64,000 bases of DNA from Lojkania enalia (lineage: Eukaryota > Ascomycota > Dothideomycetes > Pleosporales): the NCBI GenBank assembly GCA_010094045.1, contig ML986616.1, forward strand, positions 248,001-312,000, given 5' to 3'. This document shows, piece by piece, positions 1 to 12,275 of this stretch. Each line of letters starts with the position of its first letter. Within the stretch, counting starts at the first letter, position 1. Under the pieces are notes generated by a model. The model had not been told where the DNA came from. It searched no databases and saw nothing but the letters and a program-made list of their open reading frames with translations. The translations under genes and the position numbers were made by a program.

Positions 1-1016
1 AGCTATTAAATTACGGGAGTTACTCTAGTTCGCATTAGTTTAAGGTAGGCAATAGAATTATGTTATAGTGACGTAGCCGTAAATGCCGAAGTCTGGGAAG
101 ATAACCTAGGAGACGCGTGGGGAATTTTACAATTGGAAAGTGACTTACACTGAAGAAAGTACATAATTTAGTAGTCATGCGATATAACGGTAGTGTGCTT
201 TAGGTTTAAGGCGGGCCGAATAACTTGAGGTTAATGTGGATAATTTGCTGGCCTTTGGTAGGAAGCTAACAATAGGCCGGGACGCATTCAAAAAATAAAT
301 AGTCCAAAATTGGCATATAGTTTATCTGGGTATTTTCTGACGGTTGCACGAATATATAAAAGCGAATTGCTAGCGGGAGGGGAAGCTGGATCGCTAGTGA
401 TTGTGTGGAGTGGCCGGTGCGAAACGGTCGTTGACGACCTAACGTTAGCTTGTCCTTCTTTTATGAGAATCTTTACAGATCTCTGGGAATCTATTTCTAG
501 CGATGAATCATCTCTAACGCTCGAATTCTGGATACGCTGGCCACCTATTTCTGGGAATTCTAGCGACCTACTGTCACGGGTCCAGGGGCTTAGACAGCAA
601 ACGTGTCATGTATTGATGAGGAGGTTGCTCAGAGAGCCGAGAATCGGCTGCTGAGTAGAACATATTGTGAGATCTGACTAATCGTACACATGACTGGAGG
701 TCAAACCTTGACGCGGTCTCTCTAGGGTCATCACGTGACATGACGTCCACCTTTGCCCTGCCCCAAGCTCAATCCTGTTCCATCTGCGTTTCGTAGTGTA
801 ATTGATGCACTATTCAAGGCTTGATATCTCAGTTGATGCAAAACGAAGTACGAGCAACTCACTCCACTAAATTTGCTTAGATGTCAACATGTTCGAATGT
901 AACGGTTGTACACGTACTTTCCACATCAGAACAGCTCGCAATTAGCATAGGAGGGACACCGGCCATGGCGCCAGCTTCAAATGTAGATGTCTTGCCACTA
1001 TTGAAGCAAGACAATC
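1..1016. other. AT-rich gene-free stretch
   Basis: No reading frame here shows a recognisable domain. The open frames are short, overlap on both strands and lack intron-linked continuations. The base composition (many TA steps, few CpG) matches the RIP-affected deserts elsewhere in the window. Confidence 0.5.
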
Positions 1017-1340
1017 TCACACAAAAGCAGTGCATGAGCGTCCGCGCAATGCAGCCACCATGTTCACTTCGATAGTACCGGAAACCGTCAACCCGGCCAC
1101 GTCCTCAGGGCCGGGCTTGATCGATTCAGACATCGCGTCCACGAACTTTCAAAAGTTCCGATCATGATTCCTATATAGTGCGGCTAGACATGCATAAGCG
1201 CTTAGGTGGCTAATCATCGTCTCTAATTCAATTGTAGTATTTTCAAGCAAGAGACATGGCCTGACGCTACCGTCCTGGTTCAGAATATCCCCTTCCCTGT
1301 CCATTAGCTGGTCGTCTGGTTGCAAAGTCCATATCTTGAT
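1017..1340 (-). pseudogene. Unidentified coding relic
   Basis: On the minus strand a frame of about 107 codons is open except for one TGA at 1149-1151. It reads like a real protein, with acidic and amphipathic stretches such as LETMISHLSAYACLAALYR before the stop and KPGPEDVAGLTV after it. I do not recognise the family. It ends at a TGA at 1017-1019 and has no convincing start, so it is probably the C-terminal remnant of a gene whose 5-prime part is lost. Confidence 0.3.
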
Positions 1341-1349
1341 GATGCATTC

Positions 1350-1861
1350 CGACGATCATTTGAGTCTACCGGAAAACGAAGCTTAGCATTTCACGACGGT
1401 AGTGCTGTTGCGTATTGGAGAGCTTTAAGTATTTGTCACTGGTAACTACTCGGATGACCTGCTTGTTGAAGTCGAAGACGGTGTGTGGAGTGCATAATGC
1501 CTACACGTAGGCTAATGAAGCGTGAAAGATCAAGCAATGCTGAAAAACGTCTGAGTTTACGCTATAGGGGGGATTATTTTATTGGATAAACTGAAATTGC
1601 TCGCTCAGAATAAATTTTAGTAACAATTGAAGTATGGTTGGGATAGCGAGTTCTTTTCACGAATGCGTCGAAGAAGTACACTCCAAGACCGATTGCGAAG
1701 CTTTGAGAAGTGCGGTAGTTGAGGCGGCGGCTACCTATTGCCACGAGTTGAGCATGGAAGCTTCTTTTATAATCCTTGTCCGGGAAGAGGGTGACTTCGC
1801 ATGCGACTATCTGTTGCGTGTCAGGGAGCATCAATTGCTGAGGCAAATATTGATGTATTGA
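1350..1861 (+). pseudogene. BTB/POZ-domain protein relic (plus strand)
   Basis: Pieces of a fungal BTB/POZ protein can be followed along the plus strand in shifting frames. A segment reading GSAVAYWRAL followed by YSDDLLVEVEDG corresponds to the middle of the BTB fold. From 1634 the segment ECVEEVHSKTD followed by LRSAVVEAA corresponds to the helical region just after BTB in fungal proteins. Several stops and frame changes separate the pieces, so no product is expected. Fungal BTB proteins of this kind are mostly uncharacterised. A second, opposite-strand relic of the same family lies at 2222-2820. Confidence 0.5.
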
Positions 1862-2221
1862 AGGAGGGTAAGTGGCCTACCTCGCTAGAAGCTGGCAATG
1901 GCGAGACTATAGGCCTGAAAACAGACCAACTATAATAGGATAATAGAAACATGTGACACTATCTGGTCAAGTTTCACCAAAAATACTCAATAACCGCCTC
2001 GAAGTTCATGTAGCAAAGAGCAGAGCAATGTGCGGAATCACTGCGCAGTATCTGTAATGGGGATTTTGGCAAATCTGCAGAGTACGATTGCCTACTACTG
2101 TACGGCAGGAAGTTATCCGGTTGCAGGTTGTATCGGATACCGTCACACGATATAAAATCACGCCAGATATTAGCTAATATATCCCTTTTCTGTGTATATA
2201 AATATAGCCCGTTGGCTATCC

Positions 2222-2820
2222 TCAATCAAAGTAATTCAGTTCCTCATATCCCTCCCTGAGACAAGATTCCATTCTCACCACAGTATCAATTCGTATATCG
2301 TGTAAGTGTCTCCACATAACCAGAGCCAATCTCCCAGATACAGTAGCCTGAACTACCGCAGTTCGCAGCTTCTGATCGCTTCCGCGCGTCGATGCATATA
2401 TCTCTCGCACACATTTAAGGAAATCGCTACTGATCTCGATGTTCCTCAACTTTGCCTCAATTTCTCTTCAGAAAGCACTTTGAGATCATCCAAAAGGAAC
2501 ATGTCTGCTAGAAAGTATACACGTGGATCTCTGAGTAGTTCAGGGTCATCTAATGATATTAAGCTTGCGCTAAGCACGGACAAGGAAATAGCATGCCTTC
2601 TGTATCTATGTTAAGCACTTTATCTGGGTAATTTCCAGTGTACATGTACTCATAAATTCTCCAATAAACAGCCTGTGTTGCGTCCTCGAGACTCATCGTT
2701 TTGATGCTACCCTCGGCGAAATTACGAAAGGAATTGTCGAACTATTTGCTTTGATTGCAAACAACAAATTGATGAGCCGGAAAAGCCTTGCCATGGATGT
2801 AGAATGTGATGTCGGAAAAT
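2222..2820 (-). pseudogene. BTB/POZ-domain protein relic (minus strand)
   Basis: Reading leftwards from about 2820, the order of motifs matches a fungal BTB/POZ protein: FSDITFYIHGKAFPAHQFVV (start of BTB), FDNSFRNFAEG, then YEYMYTGNYPD, then DPRVYFLADMFLLDDLKVL, and finally FLKCVREIYASTRGSDQKL. There is a stop (TAG at 2742-2744) inside the first block and at least one frame change before the last block. The last block ends at 2222. The domain order is intact but the frame is broken, so this is a pseudogene. It lies in inverted orientation to the relic at 1350-1861. Confidence 0.65.
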
Positions 2821-5800
2821 TCTGGTCGGTTGAACATATTGCATCAAATCAGCATGAAGTAAGCGGGCATCTGTGATAATCCAGCCCAGTGATAGCTTCC
2901 ATAAAAGCTTTTCTACGAAGTTGTCTCTCAGGAGCTGAAAAAAAAACAAAAATTTTTTTGAGCTTCTTGCAGGGTTGTTTGGAATTCCATATTCATTTTT
3001 AACTTTGATCCCCTTATCACCAGTGCTCCACTCAAAGTAATGAGTATGAAGGTTCTTCGACCAGGCCTGGAGTAAGTATAGTTTTGAAAGAAGTGTAGGT
3101 ATATCCGGGCTTAAGGATATGAGTTCCTAGATTTAATTATTAGAAGCTAGAGAAAAATCAATATAAAATCCATAATTTGCTCCGCAAACGATTGTAAATG
3201 ATAGTAGTACTATTACACCATCCTTCAAATCAGACAGAAAGCCTGCGCTCTTTAATACTTTCTTTACGCAAGCAACCTAAGAGTACGCCTTAAATTAGGC
3301 ATAGCTTCCTCCACTTAGAGAGAGGCCCTCCTTACTAGAGAAGTACCTAATCACCGCTTTAGCTAATCTTAGCTTTATAACAATGTAATACTTTAAATTC
3401 TAACTATTAATGTCATATAGTGAGACGTTAGCGTTCTTAAGATTTATATTATTCATAATCATAGTAAAAATTATCTATTATCCGCCACCTATTCCGTAAA
3501 ATAGAGATAGATACTAGCTTTACTAACAGCTGGCAGTCAGAAGCTATTTTGGGCAATATCGTTCGCACTAGACCACTCTAAAGGCTCCACACCCTTTAAA
3601 TAGGTTAGTACCAGTCTCTAACTAGGTACAAGGCTATTAAAACGTTTTCCGACCTCGTCCGTATCAAAAATGTCTATATGATCATTAACAGTTGGGCCTA
3701 TTGTTTAAGATCCCAAGAATACATTGTCTATGGAATGGAACATCCGCGGATGATAGACAATTTTTCACGGATCTGCCTGCGGTATAGATGCACAGACGTT
3801 TCCTGGTGCAGCCCTTTTTCGCTATGCATGCCCGAAGAGCTACGTGATACCATGGCCACCCCTAAATTGTGGAAGCAGCTTGGAAATTGACCGCACCTTC
3901 CGAGTTTCGTTTGCGCGACCCTGTCCGTTCGGTCACCCAGCCCTGAATGCTCGTCGTGCGTCGAACATGACTTCCCCCTCATACGATTCTGTAGAATGCA
4001 CATAGGAATGCGCTAACTGATCATAAACGACCATGTCCCCATGTATATTGCAACTATGTATAGTTCTGTTTGGCCGCTGAGATTCCTGGGCATTGTTGAG
4101 CGGAGACCTTGATGCAGGCAGTGTGAAGCATATGCTGCACCGCATTGATGTCGAGTCATCCTGTCGCTACAGAGTGAGCGTGTTCCGGATAGCTATGCTG
4201 GCCGCGGTTTCTTACTAGCATCAGTATAATGATCTTTCATAATGCATCGCACTGACCTGATTGAAGGACCGGCGGGCAATTGCATAGGCTTCGGCGTTTT
4301 TGGAGATGAGACAACCGCTTCCACTCGCGATTTTCAATTATTGCTTTGATTAAAAGAATCCAATGCCTAATTGAAACAATAGCCGTGAGGATCAAAGTGA
4401 TCGATGCATGGCGGTCGAACGGAATCTGCACCGAGAGGCTCACTAACGGGCTTCCGATTTGTCTGCTCGGGAGGACAATGTTCGGAAAGGTTGGTGTTGA
4501 CCCGTTACAGGTCTCGGTGAGTGAGTCGGGGTATGGCTGGGTTTTAATCTATCTTAGGGGATGACGCCTTTATATCAGCCTCAGGATTGTGCAAGGCTCT
4601 TCTAATGATCGGCCTCCAATCGCATGATCAGCCTCCACCAAATGAACACATGCCCGGACGGGCTCGCAGATGACCCGCCCTGAAAACGCCTGCAGTGTCC
4701 CGTCGCGAATGGCTATGATAGCAAAACGAGTTGTGCTCGCCGTTACGAACATCTCTCGATCGGCTGAGACGCCGTGGATGTCTCCCGGCAGACTTTAATT
4801 TTGTCTTTGTCTTGGCTACTTGACGTGTGCTCGCCTGAATATGCCTCGACTAGACCTTCACCGAGCACTCACTGTGCCTTTCAAGCGTACTACATTTTAG
4901 AACAATGTCAACTCGACGGTGCAAGCGCCAAACTATCTACACGTTCCTGAGGACTTTCCTACCGCAGATGAATCATATATTGGCGGACATGGAGGAGGTG
5001 GCGTAGATTAGCATTGCTGCGTTCTATTCTGAATTTCGAGGTTAATATGCATCTTGTCTGTCTGTCTCTTTTGTAGGTATGCGCCTGCCCTAGGCAGCTC
5101 GTCGATCATGCCATGGATGAATTCGTGATAGTCATCTATTGGATGTCTTTGTTCGTCGTCCGATATCACCCCTTGCACTTCGTTGTTGTTCGCACGCAAC
5201 CTGTTCCCAAATGCCTGTAGACTAGCCACAAGCGCGACATGTAGGTATTCACATGTATAATATAGCTGGTGAAAGTAAATGATGATAGATTGCCTTCAGC
5301 TTTTTGTGGTCACTAATTATATTTTTGGCCGTGTATTAGGATGGCATCAACTCACTACGAATTATCAAGACTCTATGCATGCAACGTGAAAATAGCGCAA
5401 TCAAATCTTATATGTAAAAAGGTTGTTCAATCCCCATGTGCGCATTGAAATTAGTGCACTTCTCATATCCTTAGCGCAATCATAAATTAAATAGCAAGAA
5501 TGCTGATAGATGATTGACTACTGAACGGTCTGCGACCAGCCCAAGTGAACCTTCGAGGAGTTGGCATCCATCTTCAAACCATGAATCAATCAAAAAAGGC
5601 CAGAAGATCTAACTGTCAACTTCCTCTGCAACCTGCTCGACCGACCTCTCCCTACGCGTCCACTGAAATCATACTACCACTCCGAAGACTCCTTCGGGAC
5701 GAAGTGATCCCTATGTCAAGGACTAATCACATTCCGTGAATTAATATTCACACTGGCCATTCAAGGACTCGAAAATGCTGGGTTTTCATTGAATCGACCG

Positions 5801-6176
5801 TCAAATACGATCTCTGTATCTGATGTAGAAGTCTGTGCTATTGAGTCGACAGCAGACCTTCGAGCAGCCCTCAAGCCCGTTAGCATCGACGATCCAGCTA
5901 AGGCGGACGACGGAATTCTGGTTCATCGGCTGAGGCTCACATACCAACCGGATGTACTGATCCAACTCGTCAAGTTGATCAGAACACTCCAAGAATGCCT
6001 GCAAGAACCTCCCTTAGGCTTATAACTCTTACGTATAGATAGAAGATGGGCATAAGCGACCGAGTTTATTATATAGCTATGAAAGAGGGGAGCTACATAT
6101 ATATATGTGAAATAAGAGAGTATAGAGATAACTCTAATAGCTCGCAGCACTGGGTGAGCGCCATACGCATGTCTCT
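2821..6176. other. Gene desert with unresolved ORF fragments
   Basis: AT-rich sequence with short frames on both strands and no supported gene. The frames around 3728-4145 and 4570-4752 (minus) have protein-like stretches, but I could not assign them to a family or join them into a gene model. Nothing resembling an RNA gene or a long repeat was seen. Confidence 0.45.
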
Positions 6177-7985
6177 CTACTTCCATCTTACGTTCCCTAA
6201 CTCCTTCGCATCGCTTGGCTCCCACGGATAAATATCCTCACTCTTCCTGATAAGGGCTTCGTATTTTTCGGTTCTCGGCTTGATTTGCGCCTTGTAAGGT
6301 ACTGGACGACTGACTGTTCCCGGCTCAAACTCCAGCTTGGGTTCTATCACTTTCCCAGTCTCGTCTGCCGGCTTTGATATGTTGAATACGGCCAGAGTCT
6401 GCGCAATCGTGATGAACACCGCATTATCGGCCACGTACCGTCCAGGGCAAACGCGTCTCCCATATCCAAAGATCAAATTGCGCGGATCGGGCTCGGGTTT
6501 GTGTGTGGGTGTCTCGATGAAACGCTCTGGACGGAAGGTCATGGGATCAGGATAAACAGAAGGGTCGTGAGTGAACCGCCAAGTATTGGCCAGGAGTATA
6601 GAGCCCTTGGGAATCCGGTACCCGTTGCATATGTCCTCGGCGGCACTTGCGTGCGCTATACCCATGGGACCGACAGGATGCCAGCGGTGTGTCTCTTTCA
6701 TTGCGGCCCAGAGGTAAGGGAGATTGTGACGGTCTACAGTGATGGGAAGACGGTCGCCTCCGATGACGCGGTCGATTTCCTCCTGCGCCTTCTCCTGGAC
6801 GTCTGGGAAGAGCATCATGGCGAGAAAGAATGACTGTAACGAGGACACAGTCTAAGATAATAAGTAACTTAATTTCAAGAGGTCAACGAGGGGAGAGGAA
6901 TTACTGTATTAGCTCCGCCAGTGAATAGTGATAGAGCAGATTACTTGTGAATGTGACCCATCTCTGTATCAGTGCCAACGCTCTCGATAGCCTGGGAGAG
7001 AAACGATGTTTTGTGTCGCTTCTCCCGCATTTGCTGCTTTACCCAGGCGTATGGCTGCTCAACGCACTGAGTTAGAGTATCCCTCATGGCGCTACCAGGT
7101 CTCTTGAATGATGTACCTGGGAAGCCATCGGGGAAGTATCTTACTGGTTGCTGTCAGCTGTGAAGAGTAAGTCTTCTCCATGACACTTACAGAAAGACAA
7201 GATATCCACCATCCACTTCCCGGGCACTGTAGCTTCTTGGAGCGTGTGCCCAGCTTGTCCCGCCAGGTCTACCAAAGGATCTGCATCGTGGGCCTCGGGC
7301 GTGTATCCATATGTGATTCTCGATATGACGCTTCCAGCTTCTCTGTGGTTCAATTATTAGCAGAGATAGTAGACAGGATGGGGAATTGATCCCACTTTCG
7401 GATATGATCAAACAGATTATCTGGGGAGTCCAGGAGGTTGAGCAAAAAATGTGCAGACTCAACCTCCTGCATCTTGTCGAACATAGTGACGGATTTATTG
7501 CTGCTGACAACCTGTGAGATAATTTTGCGAAGTTTCCTCCACTTATCGTTGTTTGGGGTCAGAGCCGTGGAATTGATCCAGCCGACAATTTCACCAGCAA
7601 GGACTTGTCTTGGTCGAGATGAGTGTATAGCGGCCCGGTTTGTCAGGAGCTCTGTGGCCAATTCAGAGTCGTTAATAATAATGATAGTCTGGCCCATGGT
7701 GGTCACGGAGCTAATTAGGCCTACGATTGCACGACGTCTTGTAAGTCATTGTCGTATTTGAATAGTTCGACTACACGCACCATATAAGTCCTTGTGCTTC
7801 AGCCAGTGAAAAGCTTCAAGGACATCAGATTTGGGCATATCATTGATGTTGCCCAGTAAGAACACGCCCTTGGGCCCTGGAGGCAGTGGTAGGCCATTTC
7901 GCTTTGATCGTACCAGTCGTCTGATGACGTACAGTCCGACGATGCCAAAGAAAATGGCTAGCGTGATATGGGAAGCAATTCCCAT
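6177..7985 (-). pseudogene. Cytochrome P450 monooxygenase with one in-frame stop
   Basis: A full-length fungal P450 of about 531 codons can be built from five exons: 7985-7781, 7720-7396, 7342-7191, 7143-6905 and 6851-6177. Every junction is in phase. It starts with an N-terminal membrane anchor followed by a Pro-rich hinge (LPLPPGPKG). The ExxR motif (ETHR), the PERF block (FRPERF) and the heme ligand loop FGYGRRVCPG are intact, and the family resembles the OrdA-type monooxygenases of mycotoxin clusters. Two defects sit in or beside helix I: a TAA stop at 6941-6943 (codon 295), and Asn instead of the usual acidic residue in the oxygen-activation motif (GGANT). Both fit G-to-A changes. The enzyme would normally hydroxylate a cluster intermediate at the ER. 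As it stands the product would be truncated before the heme loop. Confidence 0.88.
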
Positions 7986-8913
7986 AGTGATGGTGCTACG
8001 AGTTCGAGTTCAGAGCTAGATTATATGCGGGTATTCAGCGCAGCGGGAAGAATATCATGAATTGTCAATCTATCCTTAGGTAGTAAAGACTATAGTTTCG
8101 TATTTTCCCGACATGTGCAGCGTTCCCTAGCTGTATCAGCTGTACCCGCGCAACATTGCTTAGTAGATAACTACTTACTACTTACTACTCCAACCTTCAT
8201 AGAGTAAGCAGACACTAAGCAATGCAGCTCCGAAACAGGACTATCTAGGCAAGAAGGAGGATAGTTTCTTTTTTTCAATGAATAACAGTAGACACATTTA
8301 TAGATAAGGCGGCTAAGACAACTCAGTCTACGCATTACCGGCCCGATAGTTATCCAAGCAGCCTATGCGCTCGGCGTGATTCTCGCTTGGACGGTCGAAG
8401 GGGCTCATGGAGACCTCCAAATATGATTCTAGAGGGTGCAAATACTCTTTTTATCGTAAGTGCCTCTCTTCAACCATGCAAGCATCATCGCACGTTCCAG
8501 GCCATCTCAACTTGGTACGGATTCCACGATCTTGCGTTAGACATCTACGTCCTTGTCGCAACCAAAATGAGAACGCCATGATTTTGGGTGCGGCTACCAT
8601 CACAACGTGATAACGATATAGGGCTACCGAATGGCCAAAGATATCCATGCATTGGGGAAGGAGCGTTACTTGAAGGCTCGGCATATTCAATCGGCCTTTT
8701 GATTCCAAGAGACAGCTGCACTCAAATGTTCATAGCAGGTCCGACACTTATGAATACATACAGTCAAGGTAGCACTATATCTGCTCGCTTGAATGCACAT
8801 TTTACAGAGCTACAGGCGACGAGCCGTGGCATGCACGCTCCACACTCTTTACATGACGCTCTCAACCACATGATGTAAACCCGCAAAATAATTGATATAG
8901 AACGAGTTGGAAA
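7986..8913. other. Intergenic region upstream of the P450
   Basis: The first 350 bp are AT-rich and hold the P450 promoter, without a motif I can name. From about 8340 to 8880 both strands carry open frames of 60-96 codons with balanced base composition, which may be a decayed gene, but no domain is recognisable. Confidence 0.35.
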
Positions 8914-9108
8914 TCATTGGTCCAAGTTCAGATCAGGCAACTTGGCATTCATCTGGGCATTTGCCAGCCCCTCAAGCATCCGCACAGCAACTGTGCCCAC
9001 TTCCTTGGCCCATTCAATGTCCACCACTCTCTGGTCAATCTCTAGCTCGGCTTTAACGGCCCCATTAACTGTTGGCTGAACTCTCCAGACCATCCCTACC
9101 GACTGTGC
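8914..9108 (-). pseudogene. C-terminal exon of an unidentified gene
   Basis: A 64-codon frame ends at a TGA (8914-8916) and begins right after a good 3-prime splice site (ATAG at about 9109-9112). It reads as a genuine protein end: MVWRVQPTVNG, then ELEIDQRVVDIEWAKEVG, then NAKLPDLNLDQ. No matching upstream exon is visible in the AT-rich sequence to the right. The style recalls the C-termini of condensation-like acyltransferases, but that is a weak impression. It lies between the P450 and the regulator of the decayed cluster and may be the last remnant of another cluster gene. Confidence 0.35.
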
Positions 9109-10863
9109 CTATCCACAATAGTTTAGCATCGGCTTATCATCCTGGTACTGCTGCCTACCGTTGCTTACGCTGGTGCACTGTAGCCTGCTACTGGCTAGTA
9201 TCCTCTTTGTAGCTTATAGCTACCGTTCTCTCACAATTCAGTATATCTATGTAGCTAAATACACTCATTTACAATCAACAAAGTCTTCACTACTGGATTC
9301 CCGTCACGAAATGTTTACTAAATTCGAATCTACCTAAAGCGGTTAGTAGTGGCTAGAGGGTGAGCTTTCCCCTTTTTTTCACCCTTCTGCTAAGGGCTAA
9401 GGCTAACGTTAGCCAATAAGAGCACTATATTAATACCTCATATAAACAATTTATATAGAAGAGCCCTAGTAAACTTGCTTATATAATGTTCCTTACTTAT
9501 TGTATAGCAAAACTAGTAATTTCCCCCCAAGTTTGTTTATGCTAATATGCTTGCTAATACCACATGCTTGCTTATCGCGGGGTCTTACTGTAAAACGTTC
9601 GCAATAGGATTAGAGTGAAGTTTGGGCCAATAAAAGCACTAAAAAATTTGCGGGGGATTGTGAAGAAGGATTGCTAAGGATTTCGAAGGGGTGTATGCAG
9701 GGGCTCGAAGCATAGTTAATAGTTATTAAGGCTTGCTAAGGAGCGTTGTGTCCAGTAACTACTATCAGCATAATCTACGTATGCTTGGAAAAGAAGCATT
9801 CCTACCAAAATGAGTTAGACTCCGCCTTGTGACAGGGTGCAGCATTGATCGGTGGCCGCTAGTGCTACCATAATTACAATTTACCTTTTTCTCTCCACCT
9901 ACCCCGGCCCCCACTCAATCTAGTGCCTAATCACGCATTGTGAGGGGTATTCGGTGGGATCTAATTTCCCGTCTACAATTTGTACTAGAACAGCGATCGC
10001 ATTAAGATTTTAATGCAACGACTCATGCATATGTTGTGATACGATATAGTTTCGTGATGAGGCGTAAGACCGAGGTAGCACCCTGCCAAAAACTCTACAT
10101 ATAGTAACATCAGGTAAAGTTCATTAAGGTAAGAGCCTTGGAATAGCTAGAGGAAGGCAGTCTACTCCTACTTCGTCAAGTACAAACTGGATTTATGGAG
10201 TTATAGAATATGCCAAGTGCTATATATACAGCCGCCGATTGGCTGATGCTGCATCCACGAAAAGCATATGAACGCGTGTTCATCACGAGGGTCCGTGTAC
10301 AGGGTCACAATTTCCCGATTGCACTTAATCATTCACCGCCAGTTTCGAACCGTGATACTGCAAGTAGCTCTCTTTCTGTAGTAGTGTAGTTTCATTCCGT
10401 GTTCCGCAGGTGAGACTGCTTTGGAAATAACACTTATTGGTTTGCCACCTAGAATGCGATGTCTCCTGTGCTGTAAAGGGATGCTTCCGAGATTGTGCAT
10501 ATTTTACCCTTGTAAAACTAGGGCACTTAGGGGCCGGCCGATCCCGCTTGTACAAGTAGTTCGTCATAACTCCATACTCTAGTTTGAATCTAGTTTGAAC
10601 GTATGTATCCTGTTACGGCCAGGGCACATTCGTGAGACAGGATGGCTTACTTTTGCTGATCTACTCTATGTCTTTCTTCATCTCGTGGAACCCGGCGTTC
10701 GCAGCCGCGTATCGGCCACAATCGTTCGCCTCTACCATTGTTACAATTTGTGCGTAACGCCAAATACTTCACCTAAACAAACCCTAAGTGTACTGAGCCT
10801 ATAGTAGAGAAACGGCAGACGTCCAATCTAGGTGCATCTTAGACTATGCAGTACGCAGACCTC
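9109..10863. other. AT-rich gene-free stretch
   Basis: RIP-like sequence rich in TA-containing repeats of CTTACTA and GCTAATA type. Short frames at 10325-10567 (minus) and 10595-10804 (plus) have no recognisable domain. No structural RNA or terminal repeats were seen. Confidence 0.45.
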
Positions 10864-11863
10864 ATGAGGCCCGACGAAGATTGGGTAAACTCCACCGATG
10901 AACTGCTATGACTTTGGATAGCACTAACACGATATGAGAGGGGACTAGGAGACCCTTCGGAGCGAAGGAAGATTCAAAATCGCATCGCGCAGCGCGCCTA
11001 TAGTACGTCTTCCATGGTCGCGCAACATAGCTTGATCATCACAACGATGGATACCTTAACGCATCATATGCTGACGCTTGAGTGCAACCGTAGGACGTAA
11101 CATGCGCGAGAGAGCGAACAAGATAGAAGAGTTAAAGGAACAGCTTAGAACATACGAGGATTTACACCTACATATTGCACAAGTCGAGGATAGCACAAGT
11201 CAACAGAGCAGCAGCCCATCAATACTGCCGCCTCACAAGCGGGGCGTTGGAGGTTGGTGTCCTCCACAGCAAGCTACTCCCCCAGCAGCACCAAACAAGA
11301 CGCGGTATAACGTGTCATTTCCAAACGAACCCCAGTTCAGCTGCGTGCAACAGCAAGTCTGTCCAGTTCCAATGGATCGGCAACAGGCAAATAGCCCGAC
11401 ACCAGCTACACGGCAGCGGATGGAATGTTGGGCGCCAAAAAACAGCCAAAGGACTGTCACCGAACCCCTAACACCTACACCAAGTCTCCCAATGGAAGAT
11501 AGAAGCAAGTCCGATGGCATACTGTAGCTAACTTCACCGGATCTTTCTGTAACGACGTATGAGAATTTTGCTTTTGACATGGCTGAATCGGTCAATAAAA
11601 GCCGACAATCAACATCATTGCTACATATCGCGGTTGCGGGAAATCATATAGACACCGCCAAAGTGTTGCTGCAGGACGAAAGGATCATGATTGATGATAA
11701 AGACAGTGACGGCTTCACACCTTTGCAGCGGGCCGTTATGAACGGCAGATCGGAAATTGTTAAGCTACTACTCGAGCATAGTGCTGATACGGGGCCTGTT
11801 AGAGGAGGTAACCTACCTCTAGGGGCTGTTAGCGGATTCGGGCCGAATATGTCTAGATCATAA
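10864..11863 (+). pseudogene. bANK-type regulator (bZIP basic region plus ankyrin repeats), one in-frame stop
   Basis: The model has three exons: 10864-10884, 10939-11002 and 11094-11863. The introns are 54 and 91 bp, the first with a CTAAC branch point. Exon 2 runs into exon 3 through a bZIP basic region: exon 2 ends in ERRKIQNRIAQRAY and exon 3 opens with a stretch including NMRERANKIEELKEQL. There is no convincing leucine zipper. After a Gln/Pro-rich middle come about two ankyrin repeats (LLHIAVAGNHIDTAKVLL, DGFTPLQRAVMNGRSEIV). This layout is the bANK family, whose known members ToxE and Apf2 activate the HC-toxin and apicidin clusters. A single TAG at 11525-11527 separates the DNA-binding half from the ankyrin half; 11078 and 11579 are in the same frame. 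The ankyrin part also ends early, so the protein is shorter than ToxE. It is probably the dead pathway regulator of this cluster. Confidence 0.75.
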
Positions 11864-12275
11864 AACTAGCTAGTTAGTAGAAATAAGACTAGGACACTAT
11901 AAGTACACCAAAGGAAAACAAATACATGGGGGTAACTTAATCTTACTATCGATGTTGCATCAGTGTTCGCATCTCCTGCGTTGGTACAAATGACGTTACG
12001 CGAGGCGGAGTGAATACTACACCTAATCTTAGCTGGCTGGAGAAGACTCCTAGAAATTGCTTACTAGATTACAGTTAGCCAACTGCTTACTACATTACAC
12101 ATAAATATAAACAGAAGGATTGAAGGATTAGAAAATAGAAGAGAAGAAGTTGGTGGAAATACGATAATATTCGTATAACCATTCCTAATTCAAACTTTAT
12201 CGGTAAGCCGAATCGCAAAGTGTGCCAAGCTTTCGTTTCAGTAACATTACATAATCTTAGAATTCATGAAATCAG
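11864..12275. other. Intergenic region between regulator and reductase
   Basis: AT-rich sequence. The final 100 bp would be the promoter of the SDR reductase. No gene or clear motif was seen. Confidence 0.4.

Noticed and set aside
3728..4145. Minus-strand frames with GDMVVYDQLAHS-like text, recalling a second alpha-oxoamine synthase
   Set aside because: The similarity is limited to one short block, neighbouring frames do not continue the family, and no PLP-lysine region follows.
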